Source of the DNA: Jacaranda mimosifolia
Taxonomy: Eukaryota; Streptophyta; Magnoliopsida; Lamiales; Bignoniaceae
DNA length: 64,000 nucleotides
Direction: 5' to 3'
NCBI GenBank assembly: GCA_018894105.1
Contig: CM032117.1
Coordinates: forward strand, 27,818,501-27,882,500
The notes beneath the pieces were generated by a model that was not told the origin of the DNA, did not search any database, and was given only the letters and a program-made list of their open reading frames with translations. The translations under genes and the position numbers were made by a program. Every line of letters begins with the position of its first letter. The first letter of the stretch is position 1. Positions 1-12,640 of this stretch are shown piece by piece.

Positions 1-185
1 CAAACCCCCGCCGCCGATTGCCCCCCATGGCAGCCGTGAGCCAGGCGGCCGTTGGCCGCCTGAACAGGCTCGCCATGGCCACGCGGCCGCCTGGAAGTTT
101 GGCAGCCATGGCGGCCGCCGCAAACTTCCAGGCGCAGCCTGGAAACTCACCTGCCATGGCCAGCCGGGCTGGCCTTGGTGTGGGG
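1..185. other. GC-rich patch at the window edge
   Basis: A stretch rich in GCC/GGC triplets, with repeated CCATGGCC-like words, ends abruptly in a poly-T run near 208. It is far richer in GC than the next kilobase. A plus-strand alanine-rich reading frame covers it, but it runs straight into AT-rich DNA and has no recognisable domain. A similar short GC patch followed by T-rich DNA occurs at 18,541-18,640 inside the CACTA region, so this may be the edge of a related transposon. That link is inference. Confidence 0.3.
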
Positions 186-1611
186 AAGGTAGGGGCTGGA
201 TTCAAATTTTTTTTTTTAATAAAAATTTTAATTTATTTATTTCTTTATTTATGTATAAAAATTTAATTAAATTATTTTGATTGTGTAAGATAAAATCATG
301 TGGTTACATGGTAGAATATTTTTTTATTGTTAACTTAGAAAATAATTATAAATTATATATATTTATACAAAATATATGTGTATATATAAATACATTTATT
401 AAAATTAATAAGGTTAATTTGGTCATTGAGTATTGAAAGATGATAATTTTTATTTTTATTTTTCATAATTTAATTTTAAAAGAAGATGATTCCATGAAAG
501 AAACATGGTTCTTCACTTTATGATGATTCGAAGGTGAGGATAAAATCAAACTGATATGAACGGTTAAAAAATAGGTACGTAATGACAAGTTAGAACCATG
601 GGTAAGGGACCCTAGAAAACCCATAGTAAGTATATACTATTTATAATGTGTGTATGTATATATACGCAAATAATATATATTTTGATAAATATGCACTTAA
701 TTTAGATGTAACAGTTATAAATAATAAGTATTGTACTTTATTAAATTAAAGGAAATATATATACAAATATTAATTGGATACTTTTTATTAAATTTTAAAT
801 TTCCACAAGAATAGTAACTTATTAGCAAGAATATTGATTATAATTATATTCTGATTTGTATATGTCCTATATATTATATTGTAGAAACTAATAAATGGAA
901 ATAAATTTAATTTAGTTGTTGGTAAGTCATTTTATAAGCGACACGTCAAGTGATTGAATCCTGAATATTGTACAGTTCAAAATATTCTTTTTTTTTTTTT
1001 TTTTTAACCCGCTTGAAATGAATGACCGCCTAATGACCATACATATTTTCTTGAAAAGTCATATATAATAAGCGGCTGCTTGAAGACTAACAATGATTTG
1101 TGACCAAAGATTTTGTGGTCAACAATCGATCATTAGATTGGTCATTGAATTTATTCATGACTGATTTTTGTTTATTTAATTACCACTTGATCGGCTGTAC
1201 TGATATATTTGTATATTTTTTAAAAGAAGTTTTTTTATTTTTTATTATTCAAAATCCAATACTATATTTATTTTATTAATTTTTTAATAAAAATTCCACT
1301 CATCTTTATTCCGATTCTTCTTACATTAATCGTTCCATCTTATTACCATGCATCAACAAGATTAATTAGAATTTCTATAGAACAGGTAATGGGCCCCATG
1401 AGTAACTCAAAACTATTGAAAATATAGATTTTGAAAGAAAAAAAATGAAATTTTTATGCATAAAATGTACTACAAAAAACACAATATTAGTTAAAAAAAA
1501 ATGACAAGGTGAAAAATATTACTATTTTTTAATTTAATTTAAATAAAATAGTGACTTTTTTAAAAATTAAAGCCCTCCATTTTTGAATGGGGCAATTAAT
1601 TAAAAATACCA
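186..1611. other. AT-rich stretch with no gene seen
   Basis: No coding frame of note, RNA gene or transposon end could be supported here. It contains poly-A/T runs (for example about 989-1,005) and a few short inverted motifs. It ends where the left gypsy LTR starts (TGTGGCGGCCCACCC at 1,612). Confidence 0.5.
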
Positions 1612-2150
1612 TGTGGCGGCCCACCCAGGGTAATCCTAAGTTAAGGTGCCACCATTTTAAACTTAAATCATATTTCAAGAGATAACCAAAGAAGTCAAAA
1701 TTTAACAAGTCTTGAAAGATAACAGCTCATCCCTAAACCCAAAAGATCATTCAGAGCGCACAGCATGTACATATCATAAGTCTTAAGGTCAAACTTTAAA
1801 CATTACATAATGTTCTCTAGTCTAAGCATCACGATTAGGTGTAATCTATATATACAATCATAGCACCTAATTTATTACAAAATAAGTCATTCCATGGGCA
1901 AACCTCAAACCCTCAGTCTTATCTGGGAAGAGAATAAGAGATGACAAAAGGCTAAGTCCTAAGACTTAGTGAGGGGGAAACATGACAAACGATCAAAGAA
2001 AAACTATGGAAGGAGCAGTAATTCAAACCAGATTCAATAACAAGCAAGACTTCACAGTAAGAAATAATAATGCAACATAGCACATGTGATACCAAATTTA
2101 ACAGACTATTGGCAATTCCATCCTTATTGCTTCATAGAATACAAATAATA

Positions 2151-2224
2151 ACAAACGATAACAAACGATAACAGTCGATAACAGACAGTAACAAATGGTA
2201 ATGGACGGTAACAAACGATAACAC
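2151..2224. repeat. 10-bp tandem repeat inside the left LTR
   Basis: About seven units of the form ACAAACGATA follow each other, with substitutions such as ACAGTCGATA and ACAAATGGTA. It occupies the part of the LTR where other copies in the window carry different minisatellites. Confidence 0.85.
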
Positions 2225-2496
2225 GGAGTACAATAATCATAATAGATTTCTCCTATTACTCTGCTACCAGGCACTCGGCTCGGTATGGCATGGTTGGTCC
2301 ACATGCCAGATCCCACCACATTACTAGACAGTTTCCTCCAGCTATCCGCAAGTTAGGATCTTAAATGGGTACTAGTAGGGACCAGCCACCATCGATCCAT
2401 ACCATCCGATCATGTTTTCAAACCTAGTCCCGAGCCCATACCCGACCCGTGGCATGCCATCGGGCGATAACCTCCCAAGAGCGTCATTAAGGTGAC

Positions 2497-5494
2497 TATA
2501 ACACCCCTAGAAATCGTGTTATTAGTAGTACTTATTTAAAATTAATTTCTATAAGTTTTTATTTAATTTTATTTAATTTTAAAAGCTTTGGGGATTAAAA
2601 CATAAATAGAAAAGACTTAATCGAGCAACATTTTAAAGTTTTGGGGCTCAAATTAAGATATGCTTGGGGTCAAAGGAGTCAATCTAAGGCACTAATTAGT
2701 TTTATGGGTTAATGTGAGGTACTAAAAATATGGGTGGACCTAATTGAAGTTTGGGGAAAAGTTTTAGGGAGGAATTTGTGATTTCAAAAAGTTGAAAATA
2801 TATACATACATATGTCCCCCCTTCCCCCTGGTCAGAAGTTTCATTTTTTCCCCCATGCAACCGTGTCTTCCTCCTCAGCCACTTTCTCCGACGAATAGCA
2901 AAACCCAACACATTATACACCATTTTGCTTCTCTCAACACAAGGAACACATTGATACCATTTTCTCCCAAAACCAACCAGTGAGGCGGCCGAAATTTCAG
3001 CTCGAAGTTGCTACCCCGGTGGAGGTGATGGTCGCGAAGTCTCCGGTGGCTGAAGCTTCGATCTGAGTGGTAGGCTGTTATAGGTTTAGCTCAAGGAGCA
3101 TTCATGTGCCTTCAATTTCACGAACTGGCTAGTGATGGAGGAGAATAATGCATGACGATGGGTGACGACGAAAAGGTGACCCATTTTGATTTTTTAGCTA
3201 ATTAGACAGTAATCCGACAACAAATGGAAAAATTAAGTTGGGTATTTGGCTAGTGGAGCTCAGACGCGTCGAATGGAGGTGACGATGACCAATAGCCGAC
3301 AACGACATTGCTAGGATAGTTTCTTCATCTCGACGTGGTGGTCGCATACGCGGCAGCTAATCGTGAAAATTCATCCTCGATAACAAGGATTTGGGTATAT
3401 GGCCATAATTAGATTTAAAATTATGTGCATGTACATGTATATATCTTCCAATTCTTGCGATACATTATTCCAACGAAAGAATACACGATATGATTAGAAA
3501 AATTGAAACATGCATATAATTATATAAGTTAGTGAAGCCGAATTTTGATAGATCATCATACGTGGAAAATTTTGGATTATAAACCATAGTTGGGCTATTA
3601 TAATCAATTTTGTGTAATGAGGCAAGGATAGTTATAGATAGGAATCTAATTTTGTCAAGCAATTATGATTCTCGTAAAATTTTGGTATTGCCGACGCAAT
3701 TAAAATATCACATCTCGATAAGATCGAAACCAAACCCTAAAATACCGTATTAATTGTATAACGATCAATTTTAGACTGTTATTCATATAATTATGATTAT
3801 AGAGTCAAAATGAGTGTTTTGATGATAAGCTCATTCTTTTAGTTAGGTGACAAGAAGCGAGGATGTGACGAACGAACAGTAAAGAGATGATAGCCTTTTC
3901 TGTGGAAATTGAGGTGAGATTCCTCCAATTTGGTACTTGAATTGATTATCACACTCTGTTAATTGTTGTACCCATATGAGAGTCTACCAACCTGGCATAT
4001 CTTGTACTTATCTATTATCTTGATAAACCCCTGTGAGGGTTTGATTCCTTGATTTTTCTTGTAATAAGAATTTAGTATATGCATTCTGGCGCCAAGAACT
4101 TTCGTTATCTCTTTTGATATAGTCCAGTTTGAAATTGTTTTGCTTGTTACCTGTTTGGCCTTGTTTGCTTATTTGATTCATGCTATGTTGTTATTTGTTA
4201 CCTTGCTAGCATACTTGATTTCTTCTATACAGCATATATGTAGCCTTATTGGCAAACGAATATTGATTTACTAATAGATAGAGTTTTCTGTATAGGGAAA
4301 ACATGTTAATAACGAGAGGTTAATCCTTGCTGAGTGCATGGATAAGCCGTAAGCCCATAATGGGATGTTAATCCTTGTTGAGTGCATGGATAAGTCGTAA
4401 GCCCAAAACTTTTGAAATAAATCCTTGCTGAGTGCATGGATAAGCCATAAGCCTAGAACCCTGAAAATGATGGGACGTTAATCCTTGCCGAGTGCATGGA
4501 TAAGCCATAAGCCCAAAACCTTGGAAATGATGAAACGTTAATCCTTGCTGAGTGCATGGATAAGTCGTAAGCCCAAAACTCTTGGTTCAAATAATGGGAC
4601 GTTAATCCCTGCTGTATGCATGGGATAAGCCGTAAGCCCAATAGAGGAATAAGGACAGTTTGAAATACATGTTTGGTTTGGATTCCTTGATTTGCATGTC
4701 TTGCTTGGGTTTGTTTACTCTTACTTGTACTCCGCTCAAGGGGCAATAAAGATGGCTTTGTATTCCTAGTCTAGATCGAGCTGATGTCTTGGGCCAAATG
4801 AACTAACAGAAATTTCTCCCGAATTATGATCGGTTGAGAAGTTCTATATCTCCCAAACAAGATCAGTTGAGACAATACGGTCGTTGAGCCGACTGTTACA
4901 GATCCCGACCTAGCATTTGCTAGTCATTTGAAATCCATTCTTTCCTTCATTCTGGTATATTCATGTTCTTCCATATTTTCATGTTAATAAATTACACTAT
5001 TGACTTATTAACTCTTAACAGACCACCTATTGCTTTACCTTATCCCTCACTGAGTCCTTATGACTCACCTTTGTGTATTATTTATTTCCTCTCCAATAGG
5101 TATGAGACAAGGAACGATGACTGATGGTAGTTCTGATAGATATTATTTATATTAGTGTTTAAGTGAAAGTATGTATATATATGAATTCACTGTTGGTTAA
5201 ATTTGGTTTTAGAGATGTTGTAATATGTCAGGATGAACTTAAGATTTACGGCATGTATGAATTGTGATACTTGTGATTACGCTTTGGTTCTAAATATTGT
5301 TGGGTTATTAGCATGAATTATGGCACTCTGATATTATTGTATTGAGTTTGAAGTATGTTGTAAGTTTATGATCATGGTGGTTTATTGGAAAATTGTGAAA
5401 AATTTTATGGGCCTATCGGATATGATATTTTCATGCTATAGGATTGAACTAAGTGGCATCCCAGGTTGTGGGCTATCCCGAGTGGGGTGCTACA
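2497..5494 (+). mobile_element. Solo LTR of the same gypsy family, inserted in the left LTR
   Basis: A 2,998-bp unit starts TATAACACCCC and ends GGGGTGCTACA. It is flanked on both sides by the same five bases, GTGAC (2,492-2,496 and 5,495-5,499), the target-site duplication size of Ty3/gypsy elements. The surrounding LTR sequence resumes after it. It lies in the opposite orientation to its host LTR and has no internal domain, so it is a solo LTR left by LTR-LTR recombination. It contains a minisatellite at 4,318-4,645. Confidence 0.85.
4318..4645 (+). repeat. Minisatellite of about six units in the solo LTR
   Basis: A unit of roughly 50-68 bp recurs six times. Each contains TTAATCCTTGCTGAGTGCAT followed by GGATAAGCCGTAAGCCCAAAA, then a variable tail. 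Copies differ by point changes (GCTGAG, GTTGAG, GCCGAG, GCTGTA) and tail length. Confidence 0.9.
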
Positions 5495-7082
5495 GTGACT
5501 CAACATAATGCCAACAGATAATACATTTTAAATAACCGAACAAAAACATATCTATAACGTAGTTGAAATGGCCATATAATCAGTACATAGAACGATTTAA
5601 ACAGGAGTGCAAAATGAGATTTGGTCGGCAAGACCCAAAATCAACATGATAAAGAGAAGTCGGCAAGGCTATAAGATACACTGGATAAATAATAGGTAAC
5701 ACAGTAAGAGTTCTAAGCACCGGAACAAGTACAATCAATTTCAACAAAATAACACAGAGAACTCAAATAATCGAAAAGCATTCACTTCCCAGAAGAAAGA
5801 TAAGCTTAACCATCACCTTAACTTCTAAAGAAAAGATTATCCTTCTCCTACTGTCCGTCAAATCCCAGCTCCTCGTCACCTATTCAAATGAACTTACTTA
5901 ACATCAAAAAGCTTATTTTGACCTTTTAACCAATAATTAAGCTATTTATATTCTAATATCAGTTGTTTTACAGTTAATACAATATTTTAAAGCTCAGTTC
6001 CTAAAATATCGTAAGGTAACATACTAATTACGCAATTAAAGTTATAAAACCTACGAGGGTCATATTTGTTTCGATTAATGAATCAATTCAGATTCCTATA
6101 TCACATTAGTCCTTGCAATATTACACAAAGTCGATTAAGATTACAACGATCAAATCTAGCTATTGATAATACAATCTTTAATAATTAAGTCTCGTATATG
6201 TTAAATTAGGGATTTGATTACCTAGTTTAGCTTAATTAACCAATAATTATATATTATTACAAATTCGGGTCCACTAAGCACTATATATATATCTATGCAT
6301 TCATTTCTCGGTCCCAATTTATGTTCTTCCATGTCTTTTAAAATACAAGAATTGGTAGAATGGATAAGAACAATACAAGTTAATGGGTATTAACCCTAAT
6401 TCCAACTATTTTTACCAAAATCTTAGTTTCAGAATTCTATCCCAGAGCCACCGCAATGTCACCGCAGGAGTTGTTACTTGTTAACCACCACCACCAACCG
6501 GTGTGTCTCGATGAGTATAGCACTATGCCCCAATCAATTTCGCTGTCATTCGTCGCCACGTTAAATTCTCCTCCATCACCAACCCGTTCACAAAATTGAA
6601 AGCATCGAGATGCTCCTTGAGCTAAACCCATCTCAACTCACCGTAGCTCAAGTTTTCTTCTCAAATTTTGACTAATTTATTGGTCAATTCTGGATGCATG
6701 TGGTGTGGCTGAGACCGTCATGATGAGAGGATGCTGATAGTTGGTTTTGTTTGGTGTGTCACCATCGCCGAAAGAAAATCTCCGAAAAAGGAAAGAAGGT
6801 GTGCTTGTGGAAATTGAAGAAAAAATAGGGAGAAATGATATATAAAGTGCAATTCCTAGAAATTACAGATTGAACCGCAAAGTTTCTTTCTATTTTTAAT
6901 TACGCCCCCAGATTGATGAGTGCATTAGATTAGCCTAATTGACCAAGAATATTTACATTTAAACCCCCTAAAACTTTTAAATGCCTATCAATAAGTCTTT
7001 CCCTATTTACGTTCTGACCTCCAAAATTTATATTTTTTAATATTTAAAATTTCACCAATTAAAATTTTTTAGGGTTGTTATA

Positions 7083-9643
7083 GACCTCACCCTCTTAAAA
7101 GAATCTAGTCCCTAAATTCTCACTTGACCACAAGAAAAGTTCAGGATACTGTTAGCGCATGAGATCTTCTCGTTCCCAAGTTGGCTCCTCTTTACTATGG
7201 TTGCGCTATAATACTTTTACTTAAGGAATCCTACTTCTATATTCCTCAATATCCCAATGCAATTTGGATCGTAGACTGGTAACTATTATTGTAAGCGAAT
7301 TCTATTAGAGGAAGACGTGGGTTCTAGTTCCCGTTGAAATCCAAGACACATGCCCATAGCATGTCCTGTTATATCCGGAAGACCCTCTCTAACTGTCCAT
7401 CGGCTTGAGGATGAGCTGTAGAACTGTACTGCAACCTTGTTCCCAAATGTTCTTGTAGACCTTTCCAAAGTCTCAAGGTGAATTTTGGGTCTTAGTCTAA
7501 CACGATAATGATGGGGATTCCATACAATCTTACTATTTCCTTGATATATAACTCTGCTAGTTTTTCAACCCTGTACTGTGTTCCGACTGGCAGGAAATGA
7601 GCAGACATGGTCAATCAGTCTACTATTACCTAGATGTTGTCATATCTACCTTGGGCTAGTAGCAGGCCTGTTCTAAAAGTCCATGGTAACCTGCTCCTAT
7701 TTCCAATAAGGGATTGGAAGCGGTTGTAGCAACCCCGACAGACGTTGATACTCTGTCTTCACTAGCTGGCAAGTCAAGCACTTCCGCACATAGTCCGTGA
7801 CATTTCTTTTCATCCTATCCCACCAAAATTGCTTCTTCAAATCCCTATACATCTTCGTGCTACCCAAATGTATTGTATATCTTGTCTTATGCGCCTCATC
7901 CATTATTCTCTCTTTTATTTCTTTCGGCACACATATTCTTTTTTGAAATAGAAGAGTACCTTGGGTATTAGTGCTGAATTCAGATCCTTCAAAATTCCCG
8001 ATTGTTTCTTTCTATTTCAATATCTAATTATCGTTAACTTGGGCTCGTCGTATTTCATTATACAACTCAGGTTGTACCCTTACTCCCACGATCCAAGCTC
8101 ATTGTTTCATTCTTGATACGACATCTACCCTTAGACTTTATGAGGCCCCTGTCCCCAGTAAGTGAGCCACTCCAGCCTTTGGACGCAAAGCATCGGCTAC
8201 CACATTCGCTTTTCCCAAATGATAGGCGATAGAAAAGTCATAATTTTCAAGAAATTCCATCAAGCTGTGTTGTCACATGTTTAAATCCTTCTGTGAATGC
8301 AAATACTTGAGACTTTTGTGGTCCGTGTATACCTCAAACATGGCCCCATAGAGATAATATCTCTATTTTGTTAAATAAAAAATGATAACAACCAGCTCCC
8401 AAATCATAGGTTGAGTAATTCTCCTCATGCGATTTCAATTTTTTGGATGCATAGGAGGTAACACGTCCCTTTTACATCAGCACACATCTAAGTCCTTTGT
8501 TAGAAGCGTCCGTATAGACCACATGACCTTCTAATCCGTCTAGAAGGAGTAAAACTGGAGCCATAGTTAATCGATTCTTTAACTCCTAGAAACGTTTCTC
8601 ACAATCTTCATTCCGATCAAATGGTTGATCTTTCTGGGTTAACTTAGTCAACGGACCAGCTATTTTAGAGAAATCTTGAACAAACCTTCGATAGTAGCCG
8701 GCAAGTCCCAGAAAACTACAGACTTCAGTTACGTTTCCAGGTCTTTTCTAGTTGACTATCACCTCTATCTTAGATGGGTCGACCTCTATCCCATTTTGGG
8801 TGATGATGTGTCCCAAAAATGCAACTTTCTCTATCCAAAATTCGCACTTACTAAATTTTGCATACAACTTATGCTTGTTTAGGGTTCTGAGAACCATATG
8901 CAAGTGCTTTGTATGTTGTTCTTTGGATTTAGAGTACACCAGAATGTCATTAATGAATAGGACCACAAACTGGTCTAGACATGGTCTAAAAATTTGGTGC
9001 ACCAAATCCATAAATGCCACTGAGGCGTTGGTTAGGCCAAACGACATTACTACGAATTCAAAATGACCATATTGAGAGTTGAATGCAGTCTTCGGGACTT
9101 CTTCTTCTCTAATTTTCAGCTGGTAATACCCCTGTCTCAAATCTAACTTTAAGAAGATCGTAGATCTTTGTAAAAGATCAAAAAATTCTTCCACATGTGG
9201 TAGGGGTAATTATTCTTGACCGTAACTTTATTTAACTCCCTATAATCAATACACATTCTCAGGGATCCAACCTTATTCTTACCAAACAGCACTGGGGCTC
9301 CCCATAGAGAACAGCTAGGCCTTATGAACTTCTTATCCAATAGCTCTTGAAGTTGATCCTTCAATTCTTTTAGTTCTGCAGGCGCCATCGTATATGGAGT
9401 TTTGGAAAAAGACGTGGTTCTTGGGAGAGTGTGAATAACAAACTTAATTTCTCGATTCGATGGTAACGAGTTTAGCTCTTCCAAAAATACATCTAGGTAT
9501 TCTACCACTAGTTCCATTTCTTCAATCTTGGTTGTATCTCGGGGTTTATTGATGAGGTATGTTAAATATCCCTGTCCTTCTTCTTTTAGGATTCTTCTGG
9601 CTTCAACTGGCCATATGATAGGTATTGGGGAAGTCGTACTCAT
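7083..9643 (-). pseudogene. Ty3/gypsy pol remnant: reverse transcriptase, RNase H, integrase
   Basis: Reading the minus strand, the order is RT, RNase H, integrase zinc finger, integrase core and the pol tail. RT lies at 9,643-8,748 with landmarks [31 protein letters not shown] and VMSFGLTNA. It is split by a frameshift near 9,180. The catalytic box reads FINDILVYS instead of FIDDILVYS, so the first aspartate is lost. RNase H shows VVYTDASNKG near 8,510. The integrase HHCC finger (H, H, CLTC) lies at 7,930-7,697. The core (7,640-7,262) keeps SAHFLPV, a DPKF box and HPQADGQLERV, but has stops inside the two Asp boxes. The segment between ...YQSTIQIA and LRN is missing at about 7,255. The last part, like YYSATIVKRSQLG followed by YPELF, matches the pol C-terminus of Tekay-type chromoviruses. 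The element cannot encode an active polyprotein. Confidence 0.88.
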
Positions 9644-10440
9644 TGATCGATGTGTTGGAATCGATACCTTGTCCCCGAGAGTAATGCACTTAGCATAATA
9701 ATTTATTTATGTTTGGTGCTGATACAGCCAGTCTATCCCTAATATTAAATCATGTTTTCGGATAGGCATCTTTATAAGATCGGCATATACTCTACATTTC
9801 CTTTCGTGACCGAACATGCTCGATACATATTGTTGGTTATTAAACCTGTCCCTGAGGGTGTTTTTACCTCTATCTGGTATGTCATGATTTTAGGGTGCAA
9901 TTCAACTTATGTGAGAAAGATGCAGATATGAAAAAATGTGTTACTCCTGGATCATACAAAGCATTACCATAAATTCCAGAGATAGAAATCGCACCTTCGA
10001 CCACTTCATTAGGGTCCAGTGCATCTTCTCCTATCAAAGCATAGGCACGAGCTCACACTTTTTGTTTTCTACTAGCTCCTGCTACCTGTTTTCCCTTCTC
10101 CCCAAGTTTTGAGTTTCTCTTTTTGGGGCAGTCTCTCAAAAAATATTGGTCACTACCAAAACCTACGCACTTGCCTTACTTCTCCCAACATTCAGACTCC
10201 TCATGGCTATGTGCCCCATAAAATCTATAGAGCTTTCACGCCATCCCTTGGGCCAAATTTGTCGTCCCGCCAGTCTGGGATGCTCAATGGGTAGTACCTT
10301 CAATCTATAATTTTGGTTGTTTTTTCCCATCATTACTCTACCCACCAGGGTATATTCTATCTTTTCAGCTCCTATCCTCAATTTTTCGAATCTCATGCAG
10401 CTCTGACTCTAACTACAGCACTTTGATCACCTCACCGCCT
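9644..10440 (-). pseudogene. Gypsy gag zinc knuckle and protease remnant
   Basis: The minus strand reads, with stops and frameshifts, a degenerate zinc-knuckle segment (CVGFGSDQYFLRDCPKK, about 10,105-10,160). In it the usual histidine of CxxCxxxxHxxxxC is replaced by tyrosine and one cysteine is lost. Next comes a retropepsin-like motif, ALYDPGVTHFFIS (about 9,929-9,969), corresponding to the DPG/DSGATHSFIS active site of plant gypsy proteases. It lies between gag and RT, the standard order. Identity comes from motifs and position. Confidence 0.75.
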
Positions 10441-10994
10441 GATTGAAATTCAACAAATCACAAGTGGCCAAACCCTATTTGAGTTTCGGATGTAATCCCT
10501 ATACAAATTGTTGAGTCTGTCGACTTTATTTTCTAGCATGTAGGGGGCATACTGAATGAGTCGGCTAAAGGCAGCCTTATATTGGCTGACAGATTGATCC
10601 CATGTATTAAATCCATAAATTCTCTCCCGATAACGCAAAGTCTCAAATATGTTTTCTAGATTTTCAACCCATTCCTCCACTTTTCTATCATCTGGTTCCC
10701 TTAAAAACTTCAGGGACTGAAAGTGAAGAAATCGTTCTAATGCTCGATCACCAGCTACCTCATTAGCCATCCCTGCTCTACCCCCATTGATTGGCCATGT
10801 TGCCAAAATCTCTATCCCCCCTGATACATGGGTTTTGTTGGTTGACCAATTGGTAGAGTTTGCGAAACTTCCTCGTCTCGCAAAGGTTGTTGATAGGTAG
10901 GTGCTTCCCGCCTAAGAGCCCATTATACATTAGCTCATCTATCGAGCGGCCTCCCTCTACGACATGCTCGTGTTGAAGCGGGTATGTCAGCACT
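10441..10994 (-). pseudogene. Ty3/gypsy gag (capsid region) remnant
   Basis: The minus-strand frame at 10,450-10,806 (118 residues) reads RFLHFQSLKFLREPDDRKVEEW and then SQYKAAFSRLIQYAPYMLENK. This is the retrotransposon gag (Retrotrans_gag type) pattern: substrate-like FL..nPP..A..W and F..L..yap....e. A second frame reaches to 10,994. Frameshifts separate it from the protease and from the acidic ORF upstream. No intact start can be assigned. Confidence 0.75.
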
Positions 10995-11159
10995 CCCGTG
11001 TAATGCCATCACACGTCTAATTGCTTTTAAGTATTCTAAGCCTACAATCATTGAGTTGCAAAATGATATTTCAATCACCATCAACTCTTTCGAATTTCTC
11101 AAGCTTACGAAAAAGAAAAGAGAAGAAAAGTCTAATAGCATAAATCTATTCGTCTGATA

Positions 11160-11704
11160 ATCGAAGATAAAATTTCATTTATATAACTGAGTTAGCATTA
11201 GCAGGGTTACATTAGTATATATAAGGTCAAAATTCCAAAATTGGCTAAGCTAACTATAGGCCCGATCATAACCAAAATGATAAGTCTAGTATAAGGGTAT
11301 CACCTTATATATCTAGATAACCTCAGCCGATGCTATTCAACCAGGAGGTCAAAAGCTACTACTATATCTTATATACAGATTTACAAATCTATGGACACGG
11401 GGCCATTTGATTCTAATCCTCTACATCGGTGATGATAGACTTTATATCCTCATCATCCCCAATCATCTCCATATCCACATCATCATTATCTTTCTCAAAC
11501 TCCTGGAGCTCGTCCTTTATGCCGACCTCTAGCGGTGCCCCAACAAGAGGCTCCTACACAGGATCCTCCTCAACATCATCTTCCGAATCCTCTTCAGAAT
11601 CCTCTGCGGGTAACTCAATGGGGTCTCTATCTGGTATCCCTTCAATTTGAACACCCTATATGTGCCCTAGCTCAGGGAATGGGAGAACCTCGGATAGTCC
11701 GGCC
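11160..11704 (-). pseudogene. Acidic ORF upstream of gag, left part of a split frame
   Basis: One minus-strand frame in 11,640-11,403 reads IELPAEDSEEDSEDDVEED and then, past a stop, ELQEFEKDNDDVDMEMIGDD. It is strongly acidic and has no known domain. It joins the frame at 12,330-12,506 (MNEVRRMMAHYGNAIDQIIG) across a MITE, since both share the GTCCGGCC duplication. It is probably the N-terminal, gag-side reading frame of the same gypsy element; that role is inference. The part nearer gag (11,160-11,400) shows no frame I can assign. Confidence 0.4.
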
Positions 11705-12322
11705 TAGGGGTGTAAGATGAGTCGAGCCGGCTCACGAGCCTCATGAGCCGGCTCGATTATAGCTCGACTCAAGCTCAAGCTTTTCGAGCTCGAGCTTTAA
11801 CATGAGCCGAGCTCGAGCTCTATTTTAGTTGTTCGAAAGCTCATGAGCCGACTCATGAGCTTTTTCCTATTTTTAAATATTTTTTATATATTAATTAAAT
11901 AATTAATATATATTAATAATTTACTGTCTTTTTCTAATTTTAAATATTTATTATATATTAATTAATATGTATTAATAATTTACTTTTTTTCTAATTTTAA
12001 ATACTTATTATATATGATTAAATAATTATAATAAATTAATATTTTATCAATAATTATAATATATTATAATTTAAATCATTATAGTAATTATTATAATATA
12101 TATTTTATTTATAATTATTATATTAATAATTTAATATTTTTATTTGATTTAAAATTTTCTGGTGAGCCTGCTCGTGCTCGAGCTCGACTCGAGTTCAGTA
12201 TTTTGCGCTCGAGCTCGAGCTCGAGACCTTAATAGCAAGCTCATCGAGCTCGAGCTCGAGCTCGAGCTCGAGCCTGCAATTTTTGTCAAGCTCGACTCGA
12301 GCTCGACTCATTTACACCCCTA
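11705..12322. mobile_element. hAT-type MITE (GAGCTCGAGC-rich), 618 bp
   Basis: Terminal inverted repeats TAGGGGTGTAA..ATGAGTCGAGC (left) and the complement of GCTCGACTCATTTACACCCC TA (right) bound it. An exact 8-bp duplication GTCCGGCC lies on both sides (11,697-11,704 and 12,323-12,330), the hAT signature. Inside, subterminal blocks of GAGCTCGAGC flank an AT-rich core. There is no transposase. It splits the acidic gag-side ORF. A diverged relative lies at 35,454-36,046. Confidence 0.9.
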
Positions 12323-12330
12323 GTCCGGCC

Positions 12331-12506
12331 TCTGTGTCAATCTCCACTCCGACCCCAATAATCTGATCTATGGCATTGCCGTAATGTGCCATCATCCTCC
12401 TAACCTCATTCATAAACATATAGGTCATGTCAACTGTCCTCCTATGATCGAACTCTAGTGTTCGATTATTTTGTACGATATGATGTAAGTCTAAATTTGG
12501 TGGCAC
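12331..12506 (-). pseudogene. Acidic ORF upstream of gag, right part of a split frame
   Basis: The minus-strand frame begins MPPNLDLHHIVQNNR and continues RTVDMTYMFMNEVRRMMAHY. Its first residues are encoded by the inverted LTR-tip sequence at 12,460-12,541. It continues on the far side of the MITE at 11,696. No family assignment was possible. Confidence 0.4.
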
Positions 12507-12640
12507 CTCAACTTCGGGGTTATCCTAAGTGGGGCCGCCACAGAGGGTGGTATCTCCTCTAACGCCCCACCCAGGGTGATCCCTAAGCTAGGGTGCCACT
12601 AGTTCAAAATTAAATCATATCGTACAAAATAACCGAAGGG
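12460..12640. repeat. Imperfect inverted repeat of an LTR tip
   Basis: The plus strand at 12,460-12,541 ends CCTAAGTGGGGCCGCCACA, like the forward end of the LTR family (compare 5,452-5,494 and 23,487-23,529). After a 16-bp spacer the right LTR starts in reverse orientation at 12,558. The two arms share words such as ATCATATCGTACAAAATAA in inverse order, giving arms of about 80 bp. The spacer contains TGGTATCTCC, partly like a tRNA-Met primer binding site. Confidence 0.6.

Larger units (their letters stand above)
1612..7082 (-). mobile_element. Left (3') LTR of a Ty3/gypsy element, with a nested solo LTR
   Basis: The plus strand begins TGTGGCGGCCCACCC and ends GGGTTGTTATA, the inverted form of the LTR pattern TGTAACACC...GGGGTGCTACA seen elsewhere in the window. 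It directly follows the end of the minus-strand pol remnant, with a purine-rich tract (minus strand AAGAGGGTGAG, about 7,083-7,100) at the junction as expected for a polypurine tract. Without the solo LTR at 2,497-5,494 its length is about 2.5 kb. Long LTRs of this kind fit the Tekay/Del clade of chromoviruses. The flanking five bases (TACCA at 1,607-1,611) do not match those after the right LTR (CTCAG at 16,089), so the two LTRs are not a simple intact insertion pair. Confidence 0.7.

Noticed and set aside
18..266. Alanine-rich plus-strand ORF
   Set aside because: Composition-driven in a GC-rich patch, runs into AT-rich DNA, no domain, window edge.
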